This document shows, piece after piece, positions 1 through 9,458 of a stretch of 64,000 nt of DNA. Both the position numbers and the translations under genes were made by a program. Positions within the stretch are counted from its first letter, which is position 1. Every line of letters starts with the position of its first letter. The notes under the pieces were generated by a model, which ran no database searches, was not told where the DNA came from, and saw nothing but the letters and a program-made list of their open reading frames with translations. Source of the DNA: Nocardia sp. NBC_00508 (GTDB lineage: Bacteria > Actinomycetota > Actinomycetes > Mycobacteriales > Mycobacteriaceae); the NCBI RefSeq assembly GCF_036346875.1, contig NZ_CP107852.1, forward strand, positions 2,914,001 to 2,978,000, given 5' to 3'.

Positions 1-102
1 CTGCTCACCGGCCCCCACCCGCCCGAGATCACCGCACTGGTCGTCGGAACCGGCTGCGGCACAGGCGATCCGCAACGCAGGGCAGTACAGGACATCGGCT
101 GA
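1..102 (+). CDS. Possible 3' end of a truncated gene
   Basis: The frame is open from the first base to a TGA at 100-102 (33 codons), so this may be the last part of a gene that starts left of the window. The peptide is short and I do not recognise a family. It could equally be chance reading in GC-rich DNA. Confidence 0.25.
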   Translation: MLTGPHPPEITALVVGTGCGTGDPQRRAVQDIG

Positions 103-399
103 CAGCGCGACGTCGGGCCACCCGCGCCCAGCGGATGTAAGGCGTGTCGTGCGCGCAGCATGCCGTGCGCCGTTGTGGCGCAGACGGTTTCACTCGCTGC
201 GGCTGGCCTCCCGGCCGCGTTCTCGGCCGTAGCTGCCGCCGCGTTCGACTCGCGGAACTTTGGTGTCCGGCTCGCGTCGCGCCGCCGCTGATGGTTGTTG
301 TGCTCAGCCGAGCGCGAGAATCCGCACTGCGTGGTGCAGCACAGCATTGTCTCCGCATGCCCACGATGCATCGGACGAGCAGCTCTCGGCCCGGTCAGC
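103..399. other. Intergenic stretch, nothing recognised
   Basis: About 300 bases with only arginine- or proline-rich reading frames typical of out-of-frame GC-rich DNA. I see no gene, RNA or strong palindrome. Confidence 0.5.
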
Positions 400-1737
400 T
401 CACGGCAACTGCTGGGCAAAACGGGAGCCGCGCCGATGTGGCCGCCAGGTGGTGTCCCCGACTTCTCCGGTGTGCACGAATTCGCCCCAGTATCGCCGGG
501 TCCGGACGCCGAGCGCGTCGATCTCCGGGGGAACGAGGGGCACGAGCATTGGGGAGGTGGCCCAGGTCGAGCCGCTGCCGTAGAGCAGCGGCAGGTCGAT
601 GCAGTGGCAGGCGCCGTATGGGTTGGCCGGATGCAGCTGGCCCACGCGATAGGAGTAGACGGTCGCGCCGGCGTCGGTCAGCTCGTCGGCGAAGCGGAAC
701 AAGCCGTCCTCGAAGGCCTTTCGTCCGATCAGCCGCTGCACCGCCGAGGTGGTCCGTTCGCCGACCAGCGGCAGTCGCCGCACCTTGCCGAACACCGGAT
801 GCGGGCCGCCGTAGAACGCCCGCGCCTCCTCGGCCGTGCAGCCGAGCACCACCCGTAGGTCGGCCGCCGCGTCGTGTACTGCCTGTCGCCAGGTTCGCTC
901 GTCGGGTATCGGGTCCGCATCGGCCACCGGCAGGAAGGGCGGCGCCGAGTTCAACGCGCCCGGTCCCGCCATCCGCCGGACGGTACGCCCCTGTGCGGCA
1001 AGGAGTTCGGGCACCGCAGCGGTGAACGGATCGGCGTCGAGTTCGGCCAGGAACATCGCCCCCACCCGTTCGGCGTGCCGGTGGCTCTGGAATCCGATGC
1101 CGAACGGTGCGCTCTGCACGATGGCCTGCGCGAACAGCGGTCGCGCCTCCGCGATACCCAGTAGAGCGACGACCGACTGCGCGCCCGCCGACTGCCCCGA
1201 GACGGTGATGCGCTCCGGATCGCCGCCGAACTCGGCGATGTGCGCACGCACCCACCGCAGAGCCGCGAGCTGGTCACGCAAACCGAGATTGCCCGCCGAA
1301 ACACCCGGCGCCCGCAGGTATCCGAGTGCGCCGAGCCGGTAGCTCACCGACACCACGACGATGCGGGTCTCGCGCACCAGCTGGTCGGCGTCGTACAGAT
1401 TCCACTGTCCGCTGCCCGCGAGATACGCGCCGCCGTGCAACCACACCAGCACTGGGCAGCTGCCGAGTTCGACGTCCTCGGGGGCCGTGACGGTCAGCGC
1501 CAAGCAGTCCTCCGATTGATCCAGCAGGTCCGCCCGCCCCATCACATTTTCCAGCCGCCCCGGCAGCTGCGGCGCAATGGCGTACCGCCGGGTCGCGTCG
1601 CACACGCCGTCCTGTGGTGCGACCGGCTCCGGCGCACCGAAGCGCTCTGCTCGCGCGTAGGGGATCCCGCGAAACACCGCTACCCCGCCGAGCGATTCGC
1701 CCTGCCAGCGCCCCGAGGGCGCGACCACGTTGTCCAT
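400..1737 (-). CDS. Type B carboxylesterase/lipase
   Basis: A 445-residue alpha/beta hydrolase of the carboxylesterase type B family, expected to hydrolyse carboxylic esters in the cytoplasm. The oxyanion-hole stretch (VWLHGGAYLAGSG) is followed by the nucleophile elbow GQSAGA (more often GESAGA), and the C-terminal CHCIDLPLLYG resembles the conserved catalytic-histidine block HxxELPYVFG. No signal peptide is visible. The ATG at 1737 has AAGGTGAGAG just upstream. It is divergent from a TetR gene with palindromic operators in the shared spacer, so it is probably repressed by that regulator. Its substrate cannot be told from sequence. Confidence 0.9.
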   Translation of the reverse strand: MDNVVAPSGRWQGESLGGVAVFRGIPYARAERFGAPEPVAPQDGVCDATRRYAIAPQLPGRLENVMGRADLLDQSEDCLALTVTAPEDVELGSCPVLVWLHGGAYLAGSGQWNLYDADQLVRETRIVVVSVSYRLGALGYLRAPGVSAGNLGLRDQLAALRWVRAHIAEFGGDPERITVSGQSAGAQSVVALLGIAEARPLFAQAIVQSAPFGIGFQSHRHAERVGAMFLAELDADPFTAAVPELLAAQGRTVRRMAGPGALNSAPPFLPVADADPIPDERTWRQAVHDAAADLRVVLGCTAEEARAFYGGPHPVFGKVRRLPLVGERTTSAVQRLIGRKAFEDGLFRFADELTDAGATVYSYRVGQLHPANPYGACHCIDLPLLYGSGSTWATSPMLVPLVPPEIDALGVRTRRYWGEFVHTGEVGDTTWRPHRRGSRFAQQLP

Positions 1738-1752
1738 GCCGCTCTCACCTTC

Positions 1753-1774
1753 TATCGCAAGTCAACTTGCGATA
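1753..1774. promoter_or_regulatory. Palindromic operator 1 for the divergent TetR regulator
   Basis: A perfect 10-bp inverted repeat, TATCGCAAGT-CA-ACTTGCGATA, in the spacer between the esterase and TetR genes. The half-site CGCAAG/CTTGCG recurs at 1804-1819, as expected for sites bound by one regulator. It starts 16 bp upstream of the esterase ATG. Confidence 0.75.
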
Positions 1775-1803
1775 GCACCACGCTAAGCACCGCAAGCACA
1801 CAA

Positions 1804-1819
1804 CGCAAGACAACTTGCG
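1804..1819. promoter_or_regulatory. Palindromic operator 2 for the divergent TetR regulator
   Basis: An inverted repeat with arms CGCAAG and CTTGCG separated by ACAA, 12 bp before the TetR start codon. It shares its half-site with operator 1. A site this close to the regulator's own start suggests autorepression. Confidence 0.65.
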
Positions 1820-1831
1820 ATAATTGGCGAC

Positions 1832-2407
1832 ATGGGCAAATCTCCGGCACAGATCCGGGGTGCGCGGCTGCGGAAGGCCGTGATCGACGCGACGCTTGCC
1901 CGCATCGAGTCGGTCGGCATCGGCAACGTGCGGGTCGCCGACGTCGCCGCGGACGCGGGCGTGCACGAGACGTCGATCTATCGGCGGTGGAAGACGCTGC
2001 CCAGGCTGCTGCTGGACGCACTGCTGTTTCGGATGGCCGACGAGATCCCGCTACCGGACACCGGGTCACTGCGCGGCGATCTGGAGCGGTTCATGACCGA
2101 CCTCATTCGTTTCGCGGAAGCGCCGTCGGGCATGGCCATGATTCGCGGCACGGTGATCGGGGACGCCGACCCGGTCGTCGACGCCACGCGACGCGAGTTC
2201 TGGGTGCGACGGTTGTCGATGTCGGAGGAGATCATCCGGCGTGGCATTGCCCGCGGTGAGGTCGCGTCGACGGTGGACCCCCGGCTGACCATGCTCACCC
2301 TGGGCGGACTGGTGCATCTGCATGTCACACAACTCGGCGAGACGCTGCCCCCCAACCTCGCGCGCGAGGCCGTCGATCTCGTCCTGGACGGAATCGCACC
2401 ACGCTGA
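1832..2407 (+). CDS. TetR/AcrR family transcriptional regulator
   Basis: A 191-residue protein with an N-terminal TetR helix-turn-helix (about residues 14-60; VADVAADAGVHETSIYRRW is the recognition segment) and a variable C-terminal ligand domain. It is transcribed away from the carboxylesterase across a spacer carrying two related palindromes. I infer local control of the esterase and of itself; the ligand is unknown. Confidence 0.9.
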   Translation: MGKSPAQIRGARLRKAVIDATLARIESVGIGNVRVADVAADAGVHETSIYRRWKTLPRLLLDALLFRMADEIPLPDTGSLRGDLERFMTDLIRFAEAPSGMAMIRGTVIGDADPVVDATRREFWVRRLSMSEEIIRRGIARGEVASTVDPRLTMLTLGGLVHLHVTQLGETLPPNLAREAVDLVLDGIAPR

Positions 2408-2535
2408 ACGCGGCGCCGTACAGGCCAGCGCGTTGTCCGCACGGGGATCCCAGGAATGGTGACACCAAGAGTACTTCCATGCCTGCTCGATCGATATCGT
2501 CGACGTCGATCGACACGCATGAAAGGTATTTGGGA

Positions 2536-2763
2536 ATGAAACGCTTTGGGATGATTGTCGTCACCGTCTGCGCAGCGCTGTTGGCCACCGGGCTCGGCAC
2601 GGCTACCGCGGCCGCGGAAACGATCCCGCTCGAGCAGCCGACCGAAGCCGCCGACACCCAGTCACCGGCCCCTGTCGTCGGTGGCGTGGAATCGCTGAGT
2701 TCCTCCATGGGTCGCGCTATTGGCTGCATACTCAATCGGCACGCCCCCGTGTGCTGGAGCTGA
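2536..2763 (+). CDS. Small secreted protein of unknown function
   Basis: A 75-residue product starting at the ATG at 2536, preceded by GAAAGG. Residues 1-27 form a clear Sec signal peptide (KR, a hydrophobic core, then ATAAAE). The mature peptide is about 48 residues with two cysteines near the end, which could pair. An in-frame start 57 bases upstream would bury the signal sequence, so the later ATG is preferred. No family is recognised; small exported proteins of this kind are common in actinomycetes. Confidence 0.55.
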   Translation: MKRFGMIVVTVCAALLATGLGTATAAAETIPLEQPTEAADTQSPAPVVGGVESLSSSMGRAIGCILNRHAPVCWS

Positions 2764-3075
2764 GTTCCTCTGCCTGACGCCGGCTCAGATCTGTGGCGGT
2801 GGAAGCCGCCGGCATGCACGACGGGATCGGCATCCGGTCCGGAAAGTGATGCCGGGGTTGGGTCGCTGTCGAACGGGGGCTGTCGGCGCTCCTGGTCGCC
2901 GCCACCCGCGACGGGATCGAAGTCGACCGGGTGCTCGCCGACCGATCTTTCGGAATCTCTCAGGTAAGCCGACGATGATGGCGGCTGCGGCCCGGCCAAG
3001 TGAAGGAATGGCCGGCGCATCTACGATCGTGGCAGCAGGAACCGTCCGGCGAGCGAAAGGCGTGGTGAGCGCACG
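2764..3075. other. Intergenic stretch without a supported gene
   Basis: About 310 bases. The reading frames here are short and compositionally poor. The last 20 bases hold purine-rich sequence serving as ribosome binding site for the GTG at 3076. A degraded gene cannot be excluded. Confidence 0.4.
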
Positions 3076-3855
3076 GTGAGCAAAAACCAGGGTGGGAAGT
3101 CGAACCCGCTGCTGGCGGCGGAACGCGCCGACCGCAACCGCAATATCTTGATCCAGGTGGCCGTCGCGGCCGTGCTCATCGGGTTGATCGCGGCCATCGG
3201 CATCGGCATCGCGGTCAAGCAGGCCCGCAAGAACGATCCCGGCCCCGCCCCGTCCATCGCCGCGACCGGAAACCTGAACTCCGGCGGCGTTCCCGGCTCG
3301 ATCACCGACAACGGCGCCGTCCGGCTCGGCAAGCCGGACGCGAAGGTCACCGTGCGCGTCGTCGCCGACCTGCAGTGCCCGGCCTGCAAAGCCTTCGAGG
3401 CGGCCAACGGCCAGGTCCTCGAAGACGCGGTGAACAACGGCACCGCTGTGGTGGAGTACAACGTGATCGCGTTCCTGGACAAGGCGTCCACTACGCGGTA
3501 CTCGTCGCGCGCGGCGAATGCCTCCTACTGTGTCGCCGAGGCCGACCCGACGAAGTACCAGGACTGGCTGAAGACGATGTTCGCGCAGCAGCCGCCGGAG
3601 GGCGGCGCCGGCCTGACCGACGACCAGCTGATCCAGATCGCCAAGAGCGTCGGCTACACCGACGACGCGGTCGCCCAGTGCATTTCCGAGCCCGAGTACG
3701 ACAAGTACATCCAGGCCCGCACCAAGGACGTGCTGGAAAGCGGCATCCAGTCGACCCCGTCGGTCTTCGTGAACGGTAAGAAGATCGAGGCGAGCCAGGA
3801 GATCTTCGGTCCCGCCGGTCTCGCGCCCGTGATCACCGCCGCCGCGGGCCAGTGA
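3076..3855 (+). CDS. Membrane-anchored DsbA-like thiol-disulfide oxidoreductase
   Basis: A 259-residue protein with a short cytoplasmic N-terminus, one transmembrane segment (about residues 24-48) and an extracytoplasmic thioredoxin-fold domain. The active-site motif is CPAC within DLQCPACKAFE, and the family's late TPSVFVNG cis-proline loop is present, so it should introduce or isomerise disulfides in exported proteins. It starts at GTG and overlaps the following VKOR gene by 4 bp, which strongly suggests that VKOR reoxidises it, as in mycobacteria. Confidence 0.9.
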   Translation: MSKNQGGKSNPLLAAERADRNRNILIQVAVAAVLIGLIAAIGIGIAVKQARKNDPGPAPSIAATGNLNSGGVPGSITDNGAVRLGKPDAKVTVRVVADLQCPACKAFEAANGQVLEDAVNNGTAVVEYNVIAFLDKASTTRYSSRAANASYCVAEADPTKYQDWLKTMFAQQPPEGGAGLTDDQLIQIAKSVGYTDDAVAQCISEPEYDKYIQARTKDVLESGIQSTPSVFVNGKKIEASQEIFGPAGLAPVITAAAGQ

Positions 3856-4418
3856 TCGCCGCGGGGCCGCGGGCCGCGTGGGTCCTGCTGATCGGCGGAC
3901 TCGCGGGCTGGTTGGCTTCGGTAGCGCTGACCGTCGAGCGATTCAAGCTGTTCACCGATCCCGGCTACACCCCTACCTGCAGCATCAACCCGATTCTGTC
4001 CTGCGGGTCGGTGATGGTGACCGACCAGGCTGCGGCGTTCGGGTTCCCGAACCCGCTGATCGGCGTCGTCGGATTCTCCGTTGTGGTCACCCTCGGCGTG
4101 CTGTCGGTGGCCGGGGTGGGTTTCCCGCGCTGGATCTGGGGTGGGTTGTGGCTGGGCACCGTGTTCGGCGTCGGCTTCGTCTGCTGGCTGATCTTCGAAA
4201 GCCTGTACCGGATCAACGCGCTGTGCCCGTACTGCATGGTGGTCTGGGCGATCATCACGCCGTTGCTGGCGGTGAGTATCGACCAGTTGTGGGGTCGTTC
4301 CGGCGGCCCGCTCGGCGTGCTCGCGGAGTGGCGCTGGACGATCGTCGCGGTGTTCTTCGCGGTCGTGCTGCTGCTGGTGTTCCTGCGTTTCCAGGACTAC
4401 TGGCTGTCGCTGGTCTGA
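3852..4418 (+). CDS. Vitamin K epoxide reductase (VKOR) family membrane protein
   Basis: A 188-residue polytopic membrane protein with about five hydrophobic helices. It carries the VKOR cysteine pattern: a loop pair in CSINPILSCGSV and the CPYC redox motif near residue 125. Bacterial VKOR homologues take electrons from a DsbA-like partner and pass them to quinone. The GTG start overlaps the stop of the DsbA-like gene (GTGA), so the two are translationally coupled. It converges on the protease gene that ends at 4427. Confidence 0.92.
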   Translation: MIAAGPRAAWVLLIGGLAGWLASVALTVERFKLFTDPGYTPTCSINPILSCGSVMVTDQAAAFGFPNPLIGVVGFSVVVTLGVLSVAGVGFPRWIWGGLWLGTVFGVGFVCWLIFESLYRINALCPYCMVVWAIITPLLAVSIDQLWGRSGGPLGVLAEWRWTIVAVFFAVVLLLVFLRFQDYWLSLV

Positions 4419-4426
4419 CCGGCTGA

Positions 4427-5545
4427 TCAGTTCGGCGGGCCCGCGGTGAGCACCACCGGCACAATGCGCTCCCCCTCCGCGCCGGTGACGCCCAACCGGA
4501 CGGTGTCGTTCGGTTTGCGGGTGTTCAGCGCGGCCCGCAGGGATTGGACGCTGGTGACGGCGCGATCGTCGATCGAGGTGATCACGTCGCCCGCGCTGAG
4601 CCCCGCGGCATGCGCAGGCATGCCGTAGAGCGCCACGTCCACGCGCGCGCCCGTGCCGTTGGGCAGCGCGTTGGAGACGAGCACACCAAGGGTGGCCGTC
4701 GGGCCGATGTGCACCGTGTCGGTCGGGGTGCCGGAGCGAATCTGCTGGACCACCCGCATCGCCGCGTCGATCGGCACCGCGTAGCCGTTGGGCGAGCGGT
4801 CCGGTGCACTCACCGAGTCGCCCGATGCCGCGGCGATCACCCCGACCACGGCCGCATTCCGATCGACCAGTGCCCCGCCGGATTGGCCAGAGGTGACCTC
4901 CGCCGCGACCTCCAGCATGCCGCTGAGCGCTTTGCGCGACAGATCGGCGACGTTGACCGCCACGATCTCGCTGTCCAGGTCGGTGAGCGGGCCGTACACC
5001 GCGGTCGGTGGACCGCCCGTCCCGCCCGCGTTGCCGATCGCCAGGACCTCTTCGCGCAGCCGCAACCCGGCGGAGCTGCCGATGGTGGCGGTCGGCAATG
5101 CGGCCGCGGGCAGGTCGAGCAGCGCGATATCGACGCCGGAGTCGTAACCGAGCACCACGGCGTCGTAGGCGTTCCCGTTGCCGAGGTCGGTAACGGTCAC
5201 CGTGTCCGCGCCCTTGACCACATGGTGGCTGGTGAGTATCTCACCGTCAGCGGTCAGGACGATGCCGGAACCGGCCGCACCGGGGCCGGCGAGCTTGGTG
5301 GACGCGCTGATGTTGACCAGCGCCGGTTGCACGGCCACGGTGACGACCGCGGGGTCGAGCGGCTCGGAAAGGCCGGGCGGTACGGAGGCCGCGGTCCCGG
5401 TGGCGTCGGACAGGCTCCGGCTGGGCAGATCGCCGCGATATCCGAGGAATGCGGCCACGGTGAGCACGAGGGTGACGACCATGACGAGCGCGCGCCCGCC
5501 ACCCGACGCGCGCCGCGCGGTGATCTGCTGCCGTCCTTCGTCCAT
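4427..5545 (-). CDS. Membrane-anchored trypsin-like serine protease with PDZ domain
   Basis: An HtrA/S1C-type protease of 372 residues. After a short cytoplasmic segment and one transmembrane helix (about residues 19-38) comes a trypsin-like domain with the triad in SHHVVKG (His), GVDIALLDL (Asp) and SGQSGGALVD (Ser), then a C-terminal PDZ domain with the core ITSIDDRAVTSVQSL. It should cleave exported substrates outside the membrane. The ATG at 5545 is preferred over one 39 bases upstream because GGGAGAG precedes it. It converges with the DsbA/VKOR pair; a shared envelope quality-control role is only inference. Confidence 0.88.
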   Translation of the reverse strand: MDEGRQQITARRASGGGRALVMVVTLVLTVAAFLGYRGDLPSRSLSDATGTAASVPPGLSEPLDPAVVTVAVQPALVNISASTKLAGPGAAGSGIVLTADGEILTSHHVVKGADTVTVTDLGNGNAYDAVVLGYDSGVDIALLDLPAAALPTATIGSSAGLRLREEVLAIGNAGGTGGPPTAVYGPLTDLDSEIVAVNVADLSRKALSGMLEVAAEVTSGQSGGALVDRNAAVVGVIAAASGDSVSAPDRSPNGYAVPIDAAMRVVQQIRSGTPTDTVHIGPTATLGVLVSNALPNGTGARVDVALYGMPAHAAGLSAGDVITSIDDRAVTSVQSLRAALNTRKPNDTVRLGVTGAEGERIVPVVLTAGPPN

Positions 5546-5706
5546 GGCTCTCCCGCCTCGGCCGAACCCGCTGACCGATTCCATTGTCGCCGGAGATCGC
5601 CGCCGAAGATCATCGAACCGGAGACCCGGGCCGAAAAATGGTCGTGACCTTGTTGTTTACGTGTCATAGTTGGCAACAGCACGCATGCAGCGGTAGGCAT
5701 GTATTC

Positions 5707-6759
5707 ATGAGCACCGCTGCCGCCTACGCCCTGTCCGACCCCGACGGTTCGTTCGAGAAGGTCACGATCGAGCGCAGGGACCTGGGTCCGCACGACGTGC
5801 TGATCGACATCAAGTACGTGGGTATCTGTCACTCCGACATCCACACCGCGCGCGACGAGTGGGGCGGGACACGGTACCCGTGCGTGCCCGGCCACGAGAT
5901 CGCGGGCTTGGTCGCCGCGGTCGGATCGGCGGTGTCGAAATACCGGGTCGGCGACCGCGTCGGCGTCGGATGCATGGTCGACTCCTGCGGCGTCTGCGCG
6001 CCATGTCTGGCCGACGAGGAGCAGTACTGCGCCGCGGGCGCGACGATGACCTACAACACCCCGGTCGATCCGGCGGTACAGCCGGGCGGGCACACCCTCG
6101 GCGGGTACTCCAGCCAGGTTGTCGTGACCGAGAACTTCGTGGTCCAGATCCCCGAGGGGATCGGGCTGGACGTCGCCGCGCCGCTGCTGTGCGCGGGCGT
6201 CACGCTCTACTCGCCGCTACGGCACTGGGACGCGGGGCCGGGCAAGAAAGTCGCGATCATCGGCATGGGCGGGCTCGGACACGTCGGCGTGAAGATCGCC
6301 GCCGCGTTGGGGGCCGAGGTCACCGTGCTCAGCCACTCGCTGAGCAAGCAGGACGACGGCAAGCTCTTCGGCGCGAGCGGCTACCGCGCGACCAGCGACA
6401 AGCAGACCTTCCGCGATCTGCGCGGCCGGTTCGACCTCATCCTCAACACGGTCTCGGCAGATCTTCCGCTGGACGCCTATCTGCGCCTGCTCAACCTGGA
6501 CGGGACCCTGGTGATCCTCGGTATCCCCGAGAACCCGTTGAGCGTCAAGCCGTTCACTCTCGCGGGATACCGGCGCTCGCTCGCCGGATCAGCGATCGGC
6601 GGCATCGCGCAGACCCAGGAGATGCTGAACTTCTGCGCCGAGCACGGCATCGGCGCCGAGATCGAGCTGATCTCCGCCGACGAGATCGACGGCGCCTACG
6701 ACCGCGTCGTCGCCAGCGATGTGCGCTATCGGTTCGTCATCGACGTCTCCACCATGTGA
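5707..6759 (+). CDS. Zinc-dependent NAD(P) alcohol dehydrogenase (AdhC/YahK type)
   Basis: A 350-residue medium-chain dehydrogenase. The catalytic-zinc site is seen in [10 protein letters not shown] and PGHEIAG, the structural-zinc cysteines in [17 protein letters not shown], and the Rossmann motif in [11 protein letters not shown]. It belongs to the cinnamyl-alcohol/YahK group that reduces aldehydes with NADPH, to which mycobacterial AdhC also belongs. The start at 5707 gives the canonical N-terminus; upstream in-frame codons are not typical of the family. It appears monocistronic. Confidence 0.9.
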   Translation: MSTAAAYALSDPDGSFEKVTIERRDLGPHDVLIDIKYVGICHSDIHTARDEWGGTRYPCVPGHEIAGLVAAVGSAVSKYRVGDRVGVGCMVDSCGVCAPCLADEEQYCAAGATMTYNTPVDPAVQPGGHTLGGYSSQVVVTENFVVQIPEGIGLDVAAPLLCAGVTLYSPLRHWDAGPGKKVAIIGMGGLGHVGVKIAAALGAEVTVLSHSLSKQDDGKLFGASGYRATSDKQTFRDLRGRFDLILNTVSADLPLDAYLRLLNLDGTLVILGIPENPLSVKPFTLAGYRRSLAGSAIGGIAQTQEMLNFCAEHGIGAEIELISADEIDGAYDRVVASDVRYRFVIDVSTM

Positions 6760-6831
6760 CCCGTCTCGCTCGACCGGCGCGGCCACGCGGTGTGCGGCGC
6801 GAACCGGTCCCGGCGTGGGTACGTTGGCTTT

Positions 6832-8034
6832 GTGCCTGCGGAGGACAAGGACGAGACGACACCGGCCGCCGAACCCGCCAACGGCGCCACGCGCATGCCG
6901 CAGTGGCTGCCACGCGCGTTTCTGCTCGCCGCGGCGACGATCGCCGGACTGCTGGCCGCGTTCTGGGTGCTCCAGCGCCTGCAGGGGCTGCTGACGGTTC
7001 TGGTCGTCTCGCTGTTTCTCGCGTTCGCCATCGAACCGGCGGTGAACTGGCTGGCCCGGCGCGGGATGCGGCGTGGCCTCGCGACCGGACTGGTGTTCCT
7101 CGCCCTGGCGGCCCTGGTCGTCGCCTTCCTGTGGACGCTCGGCGCACTGCTGGTGGAGCAGGTCACAACCCTGGTGAAGAATGCGCCCGAGTATGCCGAC
7201 GGCGTTGTGGACTGGATCAACCGCACGTTCAAGACCGACCTCGTCAGCACCGACATCCAGAAGTACGCCACCGAGTGGAGCTCGACCCTGGAGGGCTACC
7301 TCACCGGATTGGCGGGCGACGTGTGGGGCATCGGCGCCGCCGCGATCGGCGCGATCTTCCAGGGCCTCGGCATCCTGTTGTTCACTTACTACTTCGCCGC
7401 GGAAGGCCCGCGCTTCCGCAATGCGGTCTGCTCGCTGTTGCCTCCGCGGCACCAGCGACATGTGTTGCGTGCCTGGGACATCGCAGTGGAAAAGACCGGC
7501 GGCTACATCTATTCGCGTGGTCTGCTCGCACTCATCTCGACGCTCGCGCATTACGTGATGCTGCGGGTGCTGGATATGCCGTCGGCATTCGCACTGGCGC
7601 TGTGGGTGGGCGTGGTCTCGCAGTTCATCCCGACCGTCGGCACTTATCTGGCTGGTGCGCTTCCGGTGATCGTCGGGCTGGTCCACGGCCCGAGCACCGC
7701 GCTGTGGATTCTCGGCTTCATCGTGCTCTATCAGCAGTTCGAGAACTATGTGCTGCACCCTCGCATCACCGCGACCACACTGGACATGCACGCGGCCGTT
7801 GCCTTCGGCGCGGTGCTGGCGGGCGCGGCGCTGCTCGGCCCGACCGGCGCGCTGCTCGCCATTCCGGTGACCGCGACAGTGCAGGCGTTCTCCAGCGCCT
7901 ACATCCGCCGGTATGACGTCGAGACCGACGACGAAACCGGCATCGATCGGCGGCGGCCGCCGAAGCGGCGCCGAAAGTGGGCCAGGCAGTTGACCCTTCG
8001 CTTCGCAGGCGCCAATCCCCCGCCCGCGGAGTGA
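6832..8034 (+). CDS. AI-2E family transporter (UPF0118 permease)
   Basis: A membrane protein of about 400 residues with paired hydrophobic N-terminal helices, a central amphipathic segment (about residues 95-175) and a C-terminal helix block containing GVVSQFIPTVGTYLAG, as in AI-2E/TqsA-like permeases. These are transporters of uncertain substrate; some export small signals or ions. The GTG at 6832 is chosen because the upstream 14 codons are arginine-rich and unlike the family; a GTG at 6790 is possible. The C-terminal tail is basic and cytoplasmic. Confidence 0.85.
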   Translation: MPAEDKDETTPAAEPANGATRMPQWLPRAFLLAAATIAGLLAAFWVLQRLQGLLTVLVVSLFLAFAIEPAVNWLARRGMRRGLATGLVFLALAALVVAFLWTLGALLVEQVTTLVKNAPEYADGVVDWINRTFKTDLVSTDIQKYATEWSSTLEGYLTGLAGDVWGIGAAAIGAIFQGLGILLFTYYFAAEGPRFRNAVCSLLPPRHQRHVLRAWDIAVEKTGGYIYSRGLLALISTLAHYVMLRVLDMPSAFALALWVGVVSQFIPTVGTYLAGALPVIVGLVHGPSTALWILGFIVLYQQFENYVLHPRITATTLDMHAAVAFGAVLAGAALLGPTGALLAIPVTATVQAFSSAYIRRYDVETDDETGIDRRRPPKRRRKWARQLTLRFAGANPPPAE

Positions 8035-8057
8035 ACGGCGCCTTCCCACGAGTGGCC

Positions 8058-9458
8058 ATGGGCTCGCCCGCCGATGTAGAACTTGTGCGAAAACGATTCG
8101 CACCGCAAGGTGGCGAGGCTGGATGGGAACACATGCTGAAGCGGCCGCCGGACTTGGCCTTCGACCTCGGCAAGATGCACCTGCGGCGCAACGACCTGGC
8201 GGCCGCGCGCGAGGCGTTCCAAACCGCGGTCGCTTCCGGGCACCCGGACTGGGCTCCGCTCGCCGCCGCCGAGCTGGGCGATCTGCTCAACGCGTTGGGT
8301 GACAAACCGGCCGCGGAGGGCGCCTATCACGTGGCGGTCGACTCCGGCCACGCGGACGCATCGCCGCGGGCCGCGTACCATTTCGGTCTGCTGCTGGCCG
8401 AGCGCGGCGATGCCGCCGCGGCCGAGGCGATGTACCAGCGCGCGGCCGAGTCCGGGCATCCCGACGCGGCGCCGCGCGCCTGGATCAATCTCGGTTATTC
8501 GCGGGCCAAGCGCGGCGATTCGGACGCGGCGCGCGCGGCTTACGAGCAGGCGATCACCTCCGGCACCGGCGAGATCGCCCGGCTCGCCCTGTCCAACCTC
8601 GCCTACCTGCTGCGCACCGAAGGCGATACGGATGGCCTGAAAGCCGCCTACCGCGCCGTCATCGACGACTGGCCCGCCGATCAGGCGCTGGTTGCCGCTG
8701 GTGATCTGATACAGCATTTGAGCGACGCCGGAGACCTGGCCGGAGCCAGGGAGGCCGCCCGCTTCTTAGCCGAATCGGACGATCCGGCCCTCGCCGCGCG
8801 GGCCAGCTTCGACATCGGGGTGTTCAGCAGCATGCTCGGCGACGCGGAGACGGCGCTAACGGCCTTCCAGCGCGCACTCGATTCGACAGACGCCGAAGCA
8901 CGCACCAGAGCGGCCGACGCGCTCGCGCCGATCTACCACGAGCGGGCCGCGACCGTGCTGCGCGAGACCGACTGGGCGGGGCTGGCCCATGCCCAAGGCT
9001 CCGCCGCCGACGCACCCGTCATGCTGGCCGACCTGATCGGCGACGACGCCGATGACCGCTCACGCGGCATCGACTTTCTGTATTCGGCGGTACTGCACGA
9101 GGATTCGGTCTACTCGGTCACCGCGCCCGCGATCCAGGTCGTGCTCGGCGCCCTGCTGCACGAGCGCACCGATGTGAGCTACGCCCGCGCTTGGCTCAGC
9201 GAGCCGCAGCCGCTGCGCTTGGAGCTGCTGAACTGGCTGCACGAGGTGATCGCCACCGCCGCATGGCAATCCGCCGCCGAGGATGACGACGCGCTCACCC
9301 CGGCCGACCGCGCCGCCGCGGCGGCCTGCATGGCGCTGGTACGCGACATTCGCGGCGCCGCCGCGGCCGCGCTCGCCATGGCGGAGACCGACTCGGTGGC
9401 AGGCGCCGCCACCGAGGTGCTCGCGATGCTCAGCTCGCTGCCCGTGGTCAGCGGGTGA
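8058..9458 (+). CDS. Tetratricopeptide-repeat protein
   Basis: A 466-residue alanine-rich protein whose first 270 residues are tandem 34-37-residue helical repeats of TPR/Sel1-like type (recurrent patterns such as LGKMHLRRNDLAAAREAFQ and ALDSTDAEARTRAADALA). The C-terminal 180 residues are all-helical with no recognised domain. It lacks a signal peptide, so it is probably a cytoplasmic scaffold. The ATG at 8058 follows the permease stop by 23 bp, suggesting co-transcription. The last 11 bp overlap the end of the convergent TetR gene. Confidence 0.75.
   Translation: MGSPADVELVRKRFAPQGGEAGWEHMLKRPPDLAFDLGKMHLRRNDLAAAREAFQTAVASGHPDWAPLAAAELGDLLNALGDKPAAEGAYHVAVDSGHADASPRAAYHFGLLLAERGDAAAAEAMYQRAAESGHPDAAPRAWINLGYSRAKRGDSDAARAAYEQAITSGTGEIARLALSNLAYLLRTEGDTDGLKAAYRAVIDDWPADQALVAAGDLIQHLSDAGDLAGAREAARFLAESDDPALAARASFDIGVFSSMLGDAETALTAFQRALDSTDAEARTRAADALAPIYHERAATVLRETDWAGLAHAQGSAADAPVMLADLIGDDADDRSRGIDFLYSAVLHEDSVYSVTAPAIQVVLGALLHERTDVSYARAWLSEPQPLRLELLNWLHEVIATAAWQSAAEDDDALTPADRAAAAACMALVRDIRGAAAAALAMAETDSVAGAATEVLAMLSSLPVVSG

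Noticed and set aside
144..1025. Long plus-strand frame opposite the carboxylesterase
   Set aside because: Arg/Pro/Ala-rich with no motif; it is antisense to a clear carboxylesterase gene.
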